From Scalesia atractyloides (taxonomy: Eukaryota > Streptophyta > Magnoliopsida > Asterales > Asteraceae), in assembly GCA_947069175.1 (NCBI GenBank), contig CAMTDV010000013.1, positions 59,588,610 to 59,652,609 on the forward strand: a stretch of 64,000 bases of DNA, written 5' to 3'. The position numbers and the translations under genes were made by a program. Below are positions 12,095 through 23,443 of this stretch, piece by piece. The notes beneath the pieces were generated by a model. It did not search any database. It was not told the origin of the DNA and saw only the letters and a program-made list of their open reading frames with translations. The first letter of the stretch is position 1. The number at the start of each line of letters is the position of its first letter.

Positions 12095-12185
12095 TATAAA
12101 CTACAACACACACACTAAAAACACCATTTTTCACACACTCATTCTCTCTCTATCTCACTTCTCTTTCCAGCTTTCTCTCTCTAGA
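12095..12185 (+). promoter_or_regulatory. Putative LTR promoter of G1
   Basis: TATAAA at 12095-12100 in the context CCAATATAAACTAC is followed by a CA-rich then CT-rich leader (CTCTCTCTATCTCACTTC), a typical plant transcription-start layout. It supports + orientation for this LTR. It is followed at 12186-12300 by a GC-rich leader of unknown role. Confidence 0.5.
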
Positions 12186-12643
12186 AACCCGGTAGCCGGG
12201 CTTCGGCCGGCACCGGCGGAGCTCTGGCAAGCGACAACGGCAGAGCCCGCGGCGGCAGGCGCGGCGCTCCGGGACCGTTTTCCAGCCGAGAGTACACTTT
12301 CTTGACTATCTTTGATGTTCTGGATCGCATGGTGATGTTGTCTTTAGCAGAGTCGTAGCCGTTTGGGCTCGTGAACAACTCCAGCGGCATTCCGGCCAAA
12401 CTCCGGCGAACCCGTTTTTGACTTTTCACTTTGTGCATGTTTAGATCGGGTGGTTAGAGACCTTTCTACAAGTTTTTGTGAAATTCTATTCTCCGGAAAA
12501 ATTATGACTTCTGGCGAGGTTTGGGCAACCGTTTTCAACGAAAAATATATTTTTGGGATCCTTGTAACCCGTAGAGTCCATATGAAACATTTTCATCTCG
12601 AGCGAAAATTAAGTTCGGGACACTCTCGGGCTCAGTTCAACCT

Positions 12644-12902
12644 GGTCAAAGGTCAACACGGGTCAAAACTGGTCAAGGATAGTTTTGGGTCATTTTCGGT
12701 GCCTCGGTTCAGTTTTGGGTTCGGGTCAAACCCGGTCAACACGGGTTACCTCAGTCAACACGAGTTAACTCAGTCAAACCCGGTCAACCCGGGTCAAAGA
12801 TGGTCAAACGGTCAACAGAAAGGGTCGGTTTAGATTTGGTTCGGAATGGTCAACTCGGTCAACGCGGTTCGGCCCTGAGTCAATACGGTCAAACTCAGTC
12901 AA
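12644..12902 (+). repeat. Array of 17 same-strand (A/G)GTCAA hexamers in G1
   Basis: I count 13 GGTCAA and 4 AGTCAA in about 260 bp, all on the + strand, often as GGTCAACACGG or CGGGTCAAA. The reverse complement TTGAC(C/T) is the W-box bound by WRKY factors. The spacing is irregular, so it is not a simple tandem repeat. Confidence 0.8.
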
Positions 12903-13030
12903 CGGGTAACCCAAGACTCGGTAAAAATTAACTACGATGCAAAATTTATTTATATTATTTTATATAAATATTAATATTAACTAGCGCGCAACCGAGCTCA
13001 AACTGACCCGCTAACAATTATATATCGTCA

Positions 13031-13172
13031 AATTTTTAAAAATAACAATTGAACTGACGTACGTTACTCGCGTATATCTATTAGTTAAAACCGAATCGAC
13101 GAATTTTTAAAAATAACAATTGAACCGACGTACGTTATTCGCGTATATCTATTAGTTAAAACCGAATCGTCA
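13031..13172. repeat. 71 bp tandem duplication in G1
   Basis: Two copies start at 13031 and 13102 with AATTTTTAAAAATAACAATT and share GACGTACGTTA, CGCGTATATCTATTAG and AAAACCGAATCG, with two visible substitutions. Confidence 0.9.
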
Positions 13173-14662
13173 TGACGTTACGATATATAATATATATCAG
13201 ACTTATATTTGACGAAAGTTATATTTTGAACACGGCGGGAAGCATTATGTATTGTGATTACATTGATTGTTGCGTTTTGACAAATAAAATCGACAACTTG
13301 CATTGTCGGGAACGTTCAAAAACAGAGGAAACTCTGCCCTTTTTTTCCCGTAAAAATACGTAATACGAAACACATTGTATTTCAAAGACAAAACCATCTG
13401 ATTCAAGTGATTGTTATAAAAGAAATATTGAATAATATTTATTTTGCCGACACTACTTAAACTTACAAGATCAAGTCGATAACGTTTCAACGAGCGTGAT
13501 TACAAGATAAAAAATTCGGTAATCGATTATAAAATAAATATAATTATTTATATTTACTTCAAATGCCGGAATTCGGAAATTAGATTTCAAACATCGATAA
13601 TTCACCAGAATACTTTTATAAAACAAATATAATGTTTACATTTATTTCGTAACACTTGTACAAAATAAGTATAGTGTTTCCGTTCGAATGCCGAGATTCT
13701 GAGTACTCCTGTGACATGAATATAATAGTTTATATTCATTTCTAACATCGCGAATCAAATAATTATCTCACACGTCGATAACGCCTTTGAATAATTTTAT
13801 AAAATAAATATAGTTATATTTATTTCAAACGTTGACGACTCGGAAACTTATGAATGTTTTTATAACAATAATATACTCGGAATATTCGATTCAAACGCCT
13901 AAACGAAGTACGACACAATACCGTAAGATTATAACAAGCGTACGATTATATAATTATTTATTAATCATGAACGATATGCAAACTATTGTACGGATATGAA
14001 GCGCTTTACCTATATGGGTATATTTACCAGTATGTATGCCTACATCTTATGAAACACTAAGGGTCGTACTACTATCTGGCAATGTACATGACGACTAATA
14101 TGATTATATGAAATATATTTACATTTATATTAAACATATATTTCAAATCGCTCGAAAACTAAGTCGTTTCCAAGAAAACCATAGGTTGGTTATTCCAAGA
14201 CCACAACACTTACATAGAATCGTATGGTTAACGATTCGGTAGAGCTCGGGTGACACGTAGTTTAGCTACGTTATATTTAGAAACTTATGAGTTATTCCGT
14301 TTTAGGAATGTCTTAGATTGCATGCTAGCAAGCCACGTTGTGGAGATGACATTATGGAATCACATTAAGCTAGCTTTGCACAAGGATATCAAGGTGAGTT
14401 CATAACCCCACTTTTTACCGTTTTACATTTTATAAATGTTTTCGGGGGTGGAAAGACATGCAAGTTTTGCAAAAGTACACAATGTTTCGAATAACAAAAA
14501 TCACATATTTCTAAACCATATTACATACAGATTTCAACAAACACGATGTTTTATGAATGGTTTAGGCTAACCATACCGGTTTTACAAAACACTCGCGTAT
14601 TTTCGAAACATGCATGAGTTTTATGACTAGTGACGGGATTGTCTTAGTCGCAACTAGGGGCT

Positions 14663-14815
14663 AGGCCCCAATTTTATTTATAACATGGGCTAGGCCCAAT
14701 AACACAGATAACATGGGCTAGGGCCAATAACACTGATGACATGGGCTAGGCCCAATATCAAAAGTATAAGGAACAAAATCATATGAAGGGCGAGGCCCGT
14801 TCATACACATCGAAA
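14663..14815. repeat. GGGCTAGGCCC minisatellite in G1
   Basis: Five degenerate units of about 28 bp carry ATGGGCTAGGCCCAATAAC. Each core is an inverted pair of TGGGC(C/T) site II-like boxes. The same repeat occurs in G2 at 40088-40250. Confidence 0.85.
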
Positions 14816-15588
14816 ACACAGATTTTTTACAATTGGTATGTAGCTATGGGATTAGATGATGTCAGATCACTGTGCATAAGTAGGATGATGACAATAGTAA
14901 CCATTATTCACGTAATGACCAAGGTGCAAAAGGTATAGATCTATCGAGTTTGAGACACGCTCCACTCCTGGTTTGTTAACCCGTTAGGAGTGCTTTTGTG
15001 ATCCCATTGATGTCAGAGTTGTCTCGTTTGGTTACTTACTTATGGCACATAAGTCAGTGTATTAGCTACACACTGATTGATCCTTAGATTCCATAGGCAT
15101 CCTACATACTAAGATTTCAATACCGGTTATTAACAAGAAAACATTTCAATATTGGTTTACAGATACGATTGAAAACATTTTATCACCGGTCTACAAACAT
15201 AACAGTTATATGCATCGGTTTACAAACAGCACAGAAAACATTTCAACACTGTTATACATATACATATATGACATTTCAAATGCTTTGGGATACAATGATC
15301 TCACAAACCGGTTTCAAATGCAAGATTTTCAAATGTTTTATGATTCATTTGAAACAAAAACAAACAAACTATGAACTCGCCAACTTCATGTTGACTTTTC
15401 GCATGTTCTTTCTCATGTTACAATTACAAGTATGGCATAGTTGAATAGGAGAACCGATGGGGATTCGAGTACTTAGCGGGCGTTCACTGTCTAAAAGTCT
15501 TAGCACTCACATTTACTTCCGTGTGCAATGAAGATACCAGTTCAGTTCACGCCCAGCTTTGATGTGATGGAATTATCAGGGTGTGACA

Positions 15589-17329
15589 CTGTCACCTTTG
15601 CTTATCATCTTCAAGAAATTTAATTCGACTTTCATGATCTTTGATTTGTTTTTCCAACTCACCAATTCTTCCTTCATTAAACATATCTTCTCAAAACCTT
15701 CTGAGAAAGAAAAATATTCAATGTTGGGAAACTGATCATTAAGAAATTGACTAGGTCCAGATTGTGGAGTACGTTGTTGCACTAGAGGAGTTGGCTGTTT
15801 GGGAGTTGATTTTTTTGGTGGGGATGGTTGTGGTGGTGAAGTAGGTTGTAGTGGTGATTGTGGTGGTATAATATGTGGTGGTGATGTAGGTGGTGGTGGT
15901 ATTGGATAAGTGGGTGGATGTTGTGGTGGTGAAGTTGGTGGAGGGTCAACAGACTCTACATTCCCAGTAACAACTTCCACATCTTTCTTTCTCTTCTTTC
16001 CAAATTTCTTTCTTTCCTTAACCGCATATGGAGAACCAGTTGTTTTACAAGCACAAGATGCTTTATTTTTTGTGCGTTTTGCTGGCTTCCTGGCAGGCTT
16101 ACATATCACTAACTCCTAATCCGAATCAGAGGGTACATACAAGTCATCGTCCTCTTTACGCTTGCGCTCTTCTTCACGCATGTGATCCTCCTCTCTTATT
16201 CTTTCTCTTTCTTCAGCAATGTTAAGATCCGAATCGGTATCCTCTGAGGACGAACTTTCAACCACAACATTTACTTGCTCTTCTTCACGAACCTTTTCAA
16301 GAACAGGTTCATTCACTATTGTCACCTCAATGTCAGGTTCATCGACTAACAATGTACTCATAGTTGCGCGTTTGGACTTTTTAGGAGTTGTTGACGAGGA
16401 GGTCCTTGCTGCTTTCTTTGGAGTTGAGCGCTTTCATTTCTTAGATTCATCTTTTTCATGCTAGCTACTTCTTTTAGGCTCAAAACCTTCTAAACAAACA
16501 TCCTCTTCCTTTTCATCACCACTTGAAGCCTTTCTCCACATTCCTTTCGAAGGAGCAACATAGTCTTTATCTTTGATGGCTCCAAATATCGCTTTAGCAG
16601 CAGGCTCTACTGACTTCTTCATGTATACATTCAATCTTGTTAAGGTTTCCACATCCATATGTTCTAGCCTCAACTCGTCATCTTCATTCTTTTCCAAATT
16701 TGCGAATAGATCATCAAGTATCATCTGAATAAATCTAGGGTATTGCAGAAATTTCTCTCTGTTTATATTCAACACCATTTGCTAGAAGATTAGTTAGCTA
16801 AAGTTGAAAGTTAGATTTAACACAAGAGCTACAATCATGCACATATGATAGTCTACTAGATCATCAAACCCTCCTTTACGATGTCTAAGAGCATGAATCA
16901 TAGAATTAGCACGAAATTTGTATGGCCTCCTGAGATTAGCGTTTTTGAATGGTGCTGCATCACGTAACCAGTATATCCCATACTATAAAAACAGCCTTTA
17001 ACTATTCGTTTTGGATAGCCGGTAGGATCACTTTCCTTATCTTTAAACTCCAACACTCTACGAATCACGGCTTCCATAATCTTGACTTCAAATTCCTCAT
17101 TCTCGACTCTAACCGCAAAGATTATAGCCCTTGGATCTTCCTGAAGACGAGTTGCTACCCAAAAACGTTCAACATGTGATCTGTATGCTTTATGTTTGTC
17201 TGTTAGTGCCTTTGTAATAGGAATTCGCCTCATAAATTCAAGAACATCTTTAAAAGGCAATATTTTCGGAACCTTCTCATCAAGAAGGCAGCATATATTA
17301 TGTATTGGCTCGAAAGATGTCTTCTTTTC
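15589..17329 (-). pseudogene. Element C env-like ORF, N-terminal part (exon 2)
   Basis: Going down the minus strand it holds four blocks. First is EKKTSFEPIHNICCLLDEKV from the predicted acceptor at 17329, then VERFWVATRLQ (about 17175) and the EVKIMEAVIRRVL and GCFYSMGYTGYV blocks. Second is REKFLQYPRFIQMILDDL (about 16760-16700) with LEHMDVETL. Third is an acidic, Arg-rich region (16361-16116). Fourth is a Pro-rich segment (about 15960-15800), then GFEKICLMKEEL. The MGY, IRR.L and KFLQYPRFIQ signatures match the extra ORF of Asteraceae SIRE-like elements as I remember them. A frameshift near 16930 and stops near 16800 break it. Confidence 0.8.
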
Positions 17330-17865
17330 CTGCACATACATAACAGCCCAATACTTAGACAAACTTCTCAGAAATTTCAACAAATCTCACTTTGTACGAA
17401 GTGTGCATACGCACTTCGTACGAGGTGTGCATACAACTTTAACAAAGTTTGATCATAGACACTTCGTACGAGGTTGTATACGCTTCATACCAAGTGTACA
17501 TCCTCCTCGTACGAGATGACATAAAGTTTAACATTTTGAACATGGTAACTTCGTACGAGGTTGCTTATGCACTTCGTACGAGGTGCAAAAATTTACCATT
17601 TTAATATAGTCACTTTGTACTTCGTATGAGGTGTGCTTATGCACTTCGTACGAGGTGCAACTCACACGACAGCGATGGACATGAACACCGAACATCAAAA
17701 TTGTGATTTTTATGAATTTGAAGGTCCCATTATGTCTTATTAACAATAATAAACACATTTTAATAATCTATTTTAAGGTTGGCTGGTCCAATAATCCTAG
17801 GTCTACTTTTTTTAGGAGCTAGCGGCCAAAAACCTTAAATTCAAGGTTAAATAGATGTTAATTAC
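17330..17865 (-). other. Predicted intron in the element C env-like transcript (536 bp)
   Basis: The donor is GAT|GTAATTAAC at 17865 and the acceptor ATGTATGTGCAG|GAAAAG at 17330/17329. Similarity to the A copy starts at the acceptor (EKKTSF against AKKSSF). Joining the three-codon exon gives phase 0. At least six exact TCGTACGA palindromes lie inside, at about 17413-17650. Splicing is inferred. Confidence 0.55.
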
Positions 17866-18135
17866 ATCAACCATTATAAGAGGTGTGTAAATCAACCTCC
17901 CAAATGTTTGATTTAGTAGCAAATCGGCGTAAATCGCTGAAAAAATCTCAAATCGCACAAAGGTTTCTCGTAACTCGCACAACCAGTGAATGACAACTTC
18001 GTACGAGTTGGTCCATATATATATAGGACCTAGTCCACTTCGTATGAGGTGGCTTCTGATTTGAGCGAGTTGTCTAACTCGTACAAGATGAATTCCAACT
18101 CATACGAGGTGACCTCCAACTCGTGCGAGGTGACC
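17385..18135 (-). promoter_or_regulatory. TCGTACGA motif array and internal promoter of the C env-like ORF
   Basis: TCGTACGA occurs exactly seven times (about 17413-17650 and 17999), with many one-base variants (CTTCGTATGAGG, CTCGTGCGAGG, CTCGTACAAG) up to 18135. A TATATATATAT box at 18015-18025 lies about 140 bases before the predicted ATG at 17874, with motifs on both sides. Promoter activity is inferred from layout and from the matching arrangement in A. Confidence 0.6.
17866..17874 (-). CDS. Predicted first coding exon of the C env-like ORF (three codons)
   Basis: ATGGTTGAT precedes GTAATT. The surrounding + strand context (AATTAC, CCATT, AAGAGGTGTG, AACCTC) aligns with the same position in A at 36842-36890, where the exon is ATGGAAAAG. 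Both join exon 2 in phase 0. It is too short for similarity search; support comes from the two-copy comparison. Confidence 0.45.
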
Positions 18136-19490
18136 TTAAAACTTCCAATTTTTCAATTTTTAATAACCCATTCAGATGACCAAGTCCAAGTTAATGACCC
18201 TGGATAACTGATTTGATAACCAAGTCCAAGTTAATGACCTTGGTTGAACATTTTATGAACAAACTGATGTTTTTAGGCAGTGTAAAGTTTCAAATTAATG
18301 AACTTTTGATCTTTCAAAACATTTTCTTAATTTCAGATAAGGTCCCAACCCGTTGACTTTTGGAACTCTTAGCGTTCAGCAACTCTGGATTTGAAGATCC
18401 GCTTTCCAACATTGGTAGACAAAACTAAGATAGAAGTAAAATCTTTTGAATTTTTCAAAGTTTATATTAAAACACTCTTAAATCTTTTTGAGTTTTTCTG
18501 AATGAGATGAAAAGTAAACTTTGTTACAAAACATATTTACAAACAAATTTTAGAGAGATCGTGTTAGAGGATCATAAGTAACTAGACACATCACTAGTAC
18601 CATTGATCTTTATAAAACTTTAAGTTCTAAACAGATTTACTTGGATTGTCAGTATCGTGATCCACTTAAAATCTTACACATTTCTTAATTGTTTCAAGAT
18701 ACGTTAGTCAACATTAGGAACATGACTCTACTATGTTTCCCACCTCAGAATATACTCCGTGTCGAGATCCCTAGATATCATCTCACAGGTGAAGAGCCAA
18801 TTGATATCTGTATATATGGGTGATGCGAGGCTTGAGAGCTCAGGTTAGTACTCCCGTCAGTCAAAGAGATGAAGGCTCGACTTAAGGTGGTGTTCCAAAT
18901 TTTGGAATCTTTTGTACTGCAAATATCATAACGTTATTTATTTTCAATTTTTTGTGCAGCTGTGGGGGAATGAATGCGAAAAGTATTATAGAAGTTTTAG
19001 GCCATTGCTGACACAAAATCATAAGAACTCTTATAATACCTAGATATCAATTATCTATAAAGACCTAGTATCTCAGAATCTTGCATTATCTCAAATGAAA
19101 TTTCGGTGTACTAAGTCTATATATCTGAGAGATGTTAAGCAACAGACTAATCAGTTTTTCTTTTATGTTTATATCTTGAACAAATTATTAAATGTGTGAA
19201 GCATACTGGCAAATCATTAGTGAGACATGTTTAAACACTTTTTAACATTACATTTCTTTAGCATACTATGATAGTTTACTGATGTACTATCATTTCCTCT
19301 TTTACACGAAAACTCTTTTCTTCTTCGTTTTTTTTGCCTAGCATTTTTGTATTTTTTAAATTTTTAACTGTTTTTGTATTTTTCATAACGATTTCTCCCC
19401 TAAAACAAAAACATATCAAACCGAAAAGGATTACGAAAATTCATCATCCGATTCGTATTCAACATCAGTTTCCCCATCTGATGTAAGATA
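18136..19490 (-). other. Element C spacer between RNase H and env-like ORF
   Basis: It is non-coding but shared with A (37130-37254 and 41328-42480) and B (27290-28545). A strongly conserved block at 19043-19136 (AAAGACCTAGTATC, TTTCGG.GTACTAAGTC, GAGAGATGTT) occurs at 28203-28296 in B and 42093-42186 in A. The paired CCAAGTTAATGACC blocks near 18185-18240 are also shared. Confidence 0.75.
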
Positions 19491-19499
19491 TTTCAAACA

Positions 19500-20824
19500 T
19501 TAAGTCTCATAAGATATTTAAATTTTGTTCGAGTAAAAGGTTTGGCATAAAAATCTGCCTTTTGTTCATCGGTGTGGATTTTTCTATTCGAAACAACTTT
19601 TTCTCGTGACAATCATGGATAAAGTGATATCGAATTTCAATGTGTTTAGTTTTAGAATGTTGAACCGAATTTTTGGTTATATCAATGGGTGCCTTATTAT
19701 CTAGAAATATGGGCGTCTCAAGAAATTGCAATCCACAATCTCTCATCAACTGTTGTATCCACATAGTTTCAGAACAACAGCTGGAAGCTGAACTGTATTC
19801 AGCCTCACAAGTAGAGAGAGCGACTGTGGTTTGCTTCTTGCATTGCCATGTTACTAAGCGTGTTCGAAGAACTGCAACTGGCCGTCGTAGATTTGGCAGT
19901 AACTTGGAGCAACCGAAATCTGAATCAAAATATCCAACGTGGTCGAAGTTGTCGTTTCGCGGATACTACAAGCCCGTGCTTGGGAAACCCTTCATAAATC
20001 TGAAAATCCGCTTAACTATCATCAAGTATGACACTCGAAGACTTGATTGATAACGAGCGCAAAGGCAGGTTGGATACATGATGTTTGGTCTAGAAGTTGT
20101 GAGATACATCAATGATCCAATCATTGATCTGTACAAGGTTTTATCTATCTTGACTCCGTGTTCGTCTGGAAAGATGCCATGATTGATTGCCATGGGGTAG
20201 ATAATGGTGATGATTCAGACATTTTGAATTTCTCCAAGATATCGTGGACGTACTTTGTCTGATGGGTGAAGATACCATCAGGAAATGACCAACTTGAAGT
20301 CCCAAAAAGAACTTCATCTTCCTATTGAGCTCATTTCGAATTTCGTCTTCATGACTGCTTCAAAATCTTTGCATTACACGTCGTTTGTTGAGTCGAAGAT
20401 GATGTCATCCACATAGACTTGTACTATAAGCAAGTATCTGTTTACTTCCTTCGTGAAGAGTGTGCAGTCAACAGAACCTCTGATAAAGCCGTTGCTTAAC
20501 AGGTACTGAGAGAGTGTCTCGTACTAGGCTCTCGGGGCCTGATTTAACCCGTATAGAGCTTTATCTAGAAGATAAACCTTGTCCTTATGCACTGGATCGA
20601 CGAACCCCGTGTTGTCCAACATACACTAAGTCCTTCACAGTTCCGTAAAGAAAAGCAGACTTGACATCTAGCTGATACACCTTGAAACCTTTTCATGATG
20701 CAAATGCCAGGAAAATGCGAATGGCTTCCAGTCGAGCGACCGGAGCATAAACCTCTATATAATCAATGCCTTCCTGCTGATGAAAACCTTTGACAATGAG
20801 TCAAGCTTTGTTGCGCACCACTAC
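19500..20824 (-). pseudogene. Element C RNase H and C-terminal reverse transcriptase
   Basis: RNase H at about 19880-19507 shows IFLDNKAPIDITKNS (DNQAAIDI-type), SKTKHIEIRYHFI and CHEKKL. RT connection sequence at 20193-19966 shows LYRSMIGSLMYLTTSRP and CARYQS. The polymerase YVDDII motif reads at about 20420-20402. Upstream pieces show DKALYG-type and EDYIEVYAPVAR-type matches with stops. It is truncated by solo LTR H at 20824 and resumes at 23444. These enzymes copy the RNA genome into DNA in the virus-like particle; this copy is inactive. Confidence 0.85.
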
Positions 20825-23443
20825 TGTAACGCTTCGCTTTTTGTAACTTACTATTCTTAGTAAGATTGTTTTGAAGTTCTATTTTTGGAAAGTTTAAACC
20901 TTGTAATCGTATCACATTCCGAATCATTGTAAATCCAAGGCTTTGATTGTTATCAAATTGATCAATTATACGAAATTCGCAATCTTCATACGCATTTATA
21001 CTTATGTTCGTACACTTATTTGTTACACGATGTATAATTTCAAATTAACTTGTCAATTCTTATCGTGCATTCGTGAATCTTAAACATTTCAAATCAAGCA
21101 AAGCAATTAGCAAATTAAACGCGAAATACATAGACTTTTGGCATTGTAAATCTTGTCACACTTATGCTAAACACTTGCAAGCTATTTTTAGGGGTTATGT
21201 AACACCTTTATACATGGTTTTAATCTTCCAAAACTTCACACTTAGATTATATATTACAATATTTTAGCAATCAAATAAACCTAATTACATTTATTAAACA
21301 ACAACAAAAATTTGGACAGCTTGCCGCAAGCTGTCACCACCACTTAACCATCTTGTTTCAAGTTAATTACCCACCTAATCCTCATAAATGCTAAAGTAAC
21401 TCAAACCCTAATCTTCCCTCTATAAAAGCAAGCCTTCCCCTATCCATTTCTCACTTTTACAAGCCTCCAACACTTCACAAAACTTCCCTAAACCTCCAAA
21501 ATTCACTGTTGTCCTACTTTAGTTTGCAAGTGAGTTCTAACTCACTTCCTTGGCTAACCAAGCCTTGTTTCTTCTTCTAAAACACTTGGATAACCTCTAG
21601 GAAGGTTTTCACAAGTTTGCTTGGGCAAACTAAGGTGAAACCTCACCATTTTGAGGTCCAAAAGTGTCTACAACTTTCTGCTCACTTTTATCTTTTCAAA
21701 ACTTAAAAAAACTTTAAGTTTTCTTCATGTTTTCTTCCTCTACAATGTTTGATAAGCCTATTGGGATGTTACCATAGGTTTTCCATGGAAAACCAAGGTG
21801 GAACAATACCATTTTTATGGCCAAACTTTCAGTTTTGGAAGTTAAACTTATAAACTTTTTCTAATCATGTTTTCACTTAACAACTTCATGCTACTTGTGC
21901 CTCTAATCAAGCCGATGATTAGTGAGCTAGCTAGAGTTGTTTCAGACAAATTGAGAGGTATAAAATACCTCTAAACTTGTTGTTTTGCTAAGGGTTTTAA
22001 CCCACAAGTGTTGGAACCATCCATGCTTACAAAGCTTGTGTTTTGGTAAAGGTGTGATTACATGGAGGCCTTGGCTATCCTACTTTCAATCCACCACCTC
22101 ACTTGATTATTTCTATCCACTAAGATATGTTCAACCTTCAATTGGTTAACAAGGCTACAACACGTCCCCAAACGTTGCCATGTTCGGGATGCCGCACCAA
22201 GCTTTCTTACTTGGTCGATACATAGTCTAGTGAAGTACTTACTTTTATTTCATTCATGAACATTCAGATTGTCCTTGTGGCAATTTGTGTATTGGTGAAT
22301 CTTATGAAAGAGGTAAAGGATGGTTATCCTCCTACCTCCATGCATGACTTCTATGACTTCCATGAATTATATGATGAAGTTGATAATATAATATGTAACA
22401 TACATATGTAAATAATAACTATAACCGAACCTTTGACAATGACCGTATGGTTACTTGTCCTAATATTAGGTTATTTTATCTAAGACTTAACCATCATTAC
22501 GATTCTATTGGGCATGACCCATAAAACTACAAACACCCTACGGGGCTTATAGTGTCAAAAACGAAAGTTAACGTCTAGATAAATACTTTTGGCAGTACAT
22601 ACTTTTGCATACTTTAAATTCCTAAACAAAAGAACTCCTTTGTCATTCCAATACTCACACACCTATATTTCCTTGTGTAAGATAACTCGGTGTCCGTCCC
22701 CTAATCAACCAAATACTCTCACGGATCTAAACTTTGCAAAACCGTGAGTACACTTGACACCCTTTTACGCTTTACACTTTTGGGTGAAATATGTTATTTT
22801 ATCAAAAACACACATATCACACTTATATTTTATGCAATCACACAAACAATCCATCATACATGCTATAGTTATGTGATGCCCGATTTGTTTACTTGGAACA
22901 TTCTTATGTGATACTAATTGTCATTAACTTTGTACGAGCCTCCCCTTAACATGTATAGCACTATAGGAGTAACGCACCGCCCGTATTCTTGTGGTCATGT
23001 TAAGTTTAATCTATTTTGCGGTGACACTTGAGGATTGACCTGTAGTTCGCGTGCCATGTTTACATCAATCTCGTATGCTAGCTTAACATGTGGATTTGTT
23101 TAAATGTTTTCTTACTACTTATGCTATGAATAAAACTTGTGTACTAGCCAATACTTTGTATTGAACTATACTTTTTAACATGTTGTAGGTTGAGGATGTT
23201 GATGCGATGAAAACTTAGTAGGAATGGCATAGAAAACACTTAGAATGCTAAGTTATTTATTATGTTTTTGTTGAACCTGTCTTATTTGAATTTACGTTGT
23301 ATCATAATTATGTTGCACTTGACATTTGATGAATGAAATGAAATGAGTTTTTTAATTAAATATTGTCACATTTAGTGTTATGATGTCTCGAGCAATCTTG
23401 TTCGTCTCACTCTGATGTTTCCGCCATCGGTTGGGGTGTGACA
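20825..23443 (+). mobile_element. H: 2.6 kb solo LTR (Gypsy-type)
   Basis: It starts TGTAACGCTTCGC and ends GGTTGGGGTGTGACA. The flanks are ACTAC (20820-20824) and ACTAT (23444-23448), a TSD with one mismatch. The RT of element C reads across it (TTGTTGCGCACCAC then CCCTCGATCATC, uninterrupted in A at about 43880-43910). A TATAAAA at 21421-21427 followed by a C-rich leader suggests + orientation. No PBS, PPT or coding domain is inside. It is not closely similar to G1/G2. Confidence 0.85.

Larger units (their letters stand above)
11552..15588 (+). mobile_element. G1: 4.0 kb solo LTR (Gypsy-type)
   Basis: It starts TATGACAAC (from TGTGACAAC by one change) and ends CAGGGTGTGACA. The flanks are TTGTC (11547-11551) and CTGTC (15589-15593), a five-base TSD with one mismatch. 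The env-like ORF of C reads across it. No pol domain lies inside. It shares long blocks with G2, such as GTAGGATGATGACAATAGTAACCATT at about 14880-14906, so both come from one family. The opening resembles the Gypsy LTR start at 63810 (TGTGACATCCCGG...TTTTTCGG), suggesting but not proving a Tekay-type source. It has a putative promoter, a W-box-like array and a minisatellite. Confidence 0.85.

Noticed and set aside
11991..12833. Open frames of up to 127 codons on both strands in G1
   Set aside because: They lie in the GC-rich leader and the (A/G)GTCAA array of a solo LTR; the translations are low-complexity and do not resemble a protein family.
15910..16225. + strand Gly- and Phe-rich frames
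   Set aside because: Antisense shadows of the Pro-rich linker of the C env-like ORF.
17385..17665. TCGTACGA cluster as a CRISPR-like or satellite array
   Set aside because: Spacing is irregular, units are short palindromes with no fixed spacer length, and the DNA is a plant retrotransposon.
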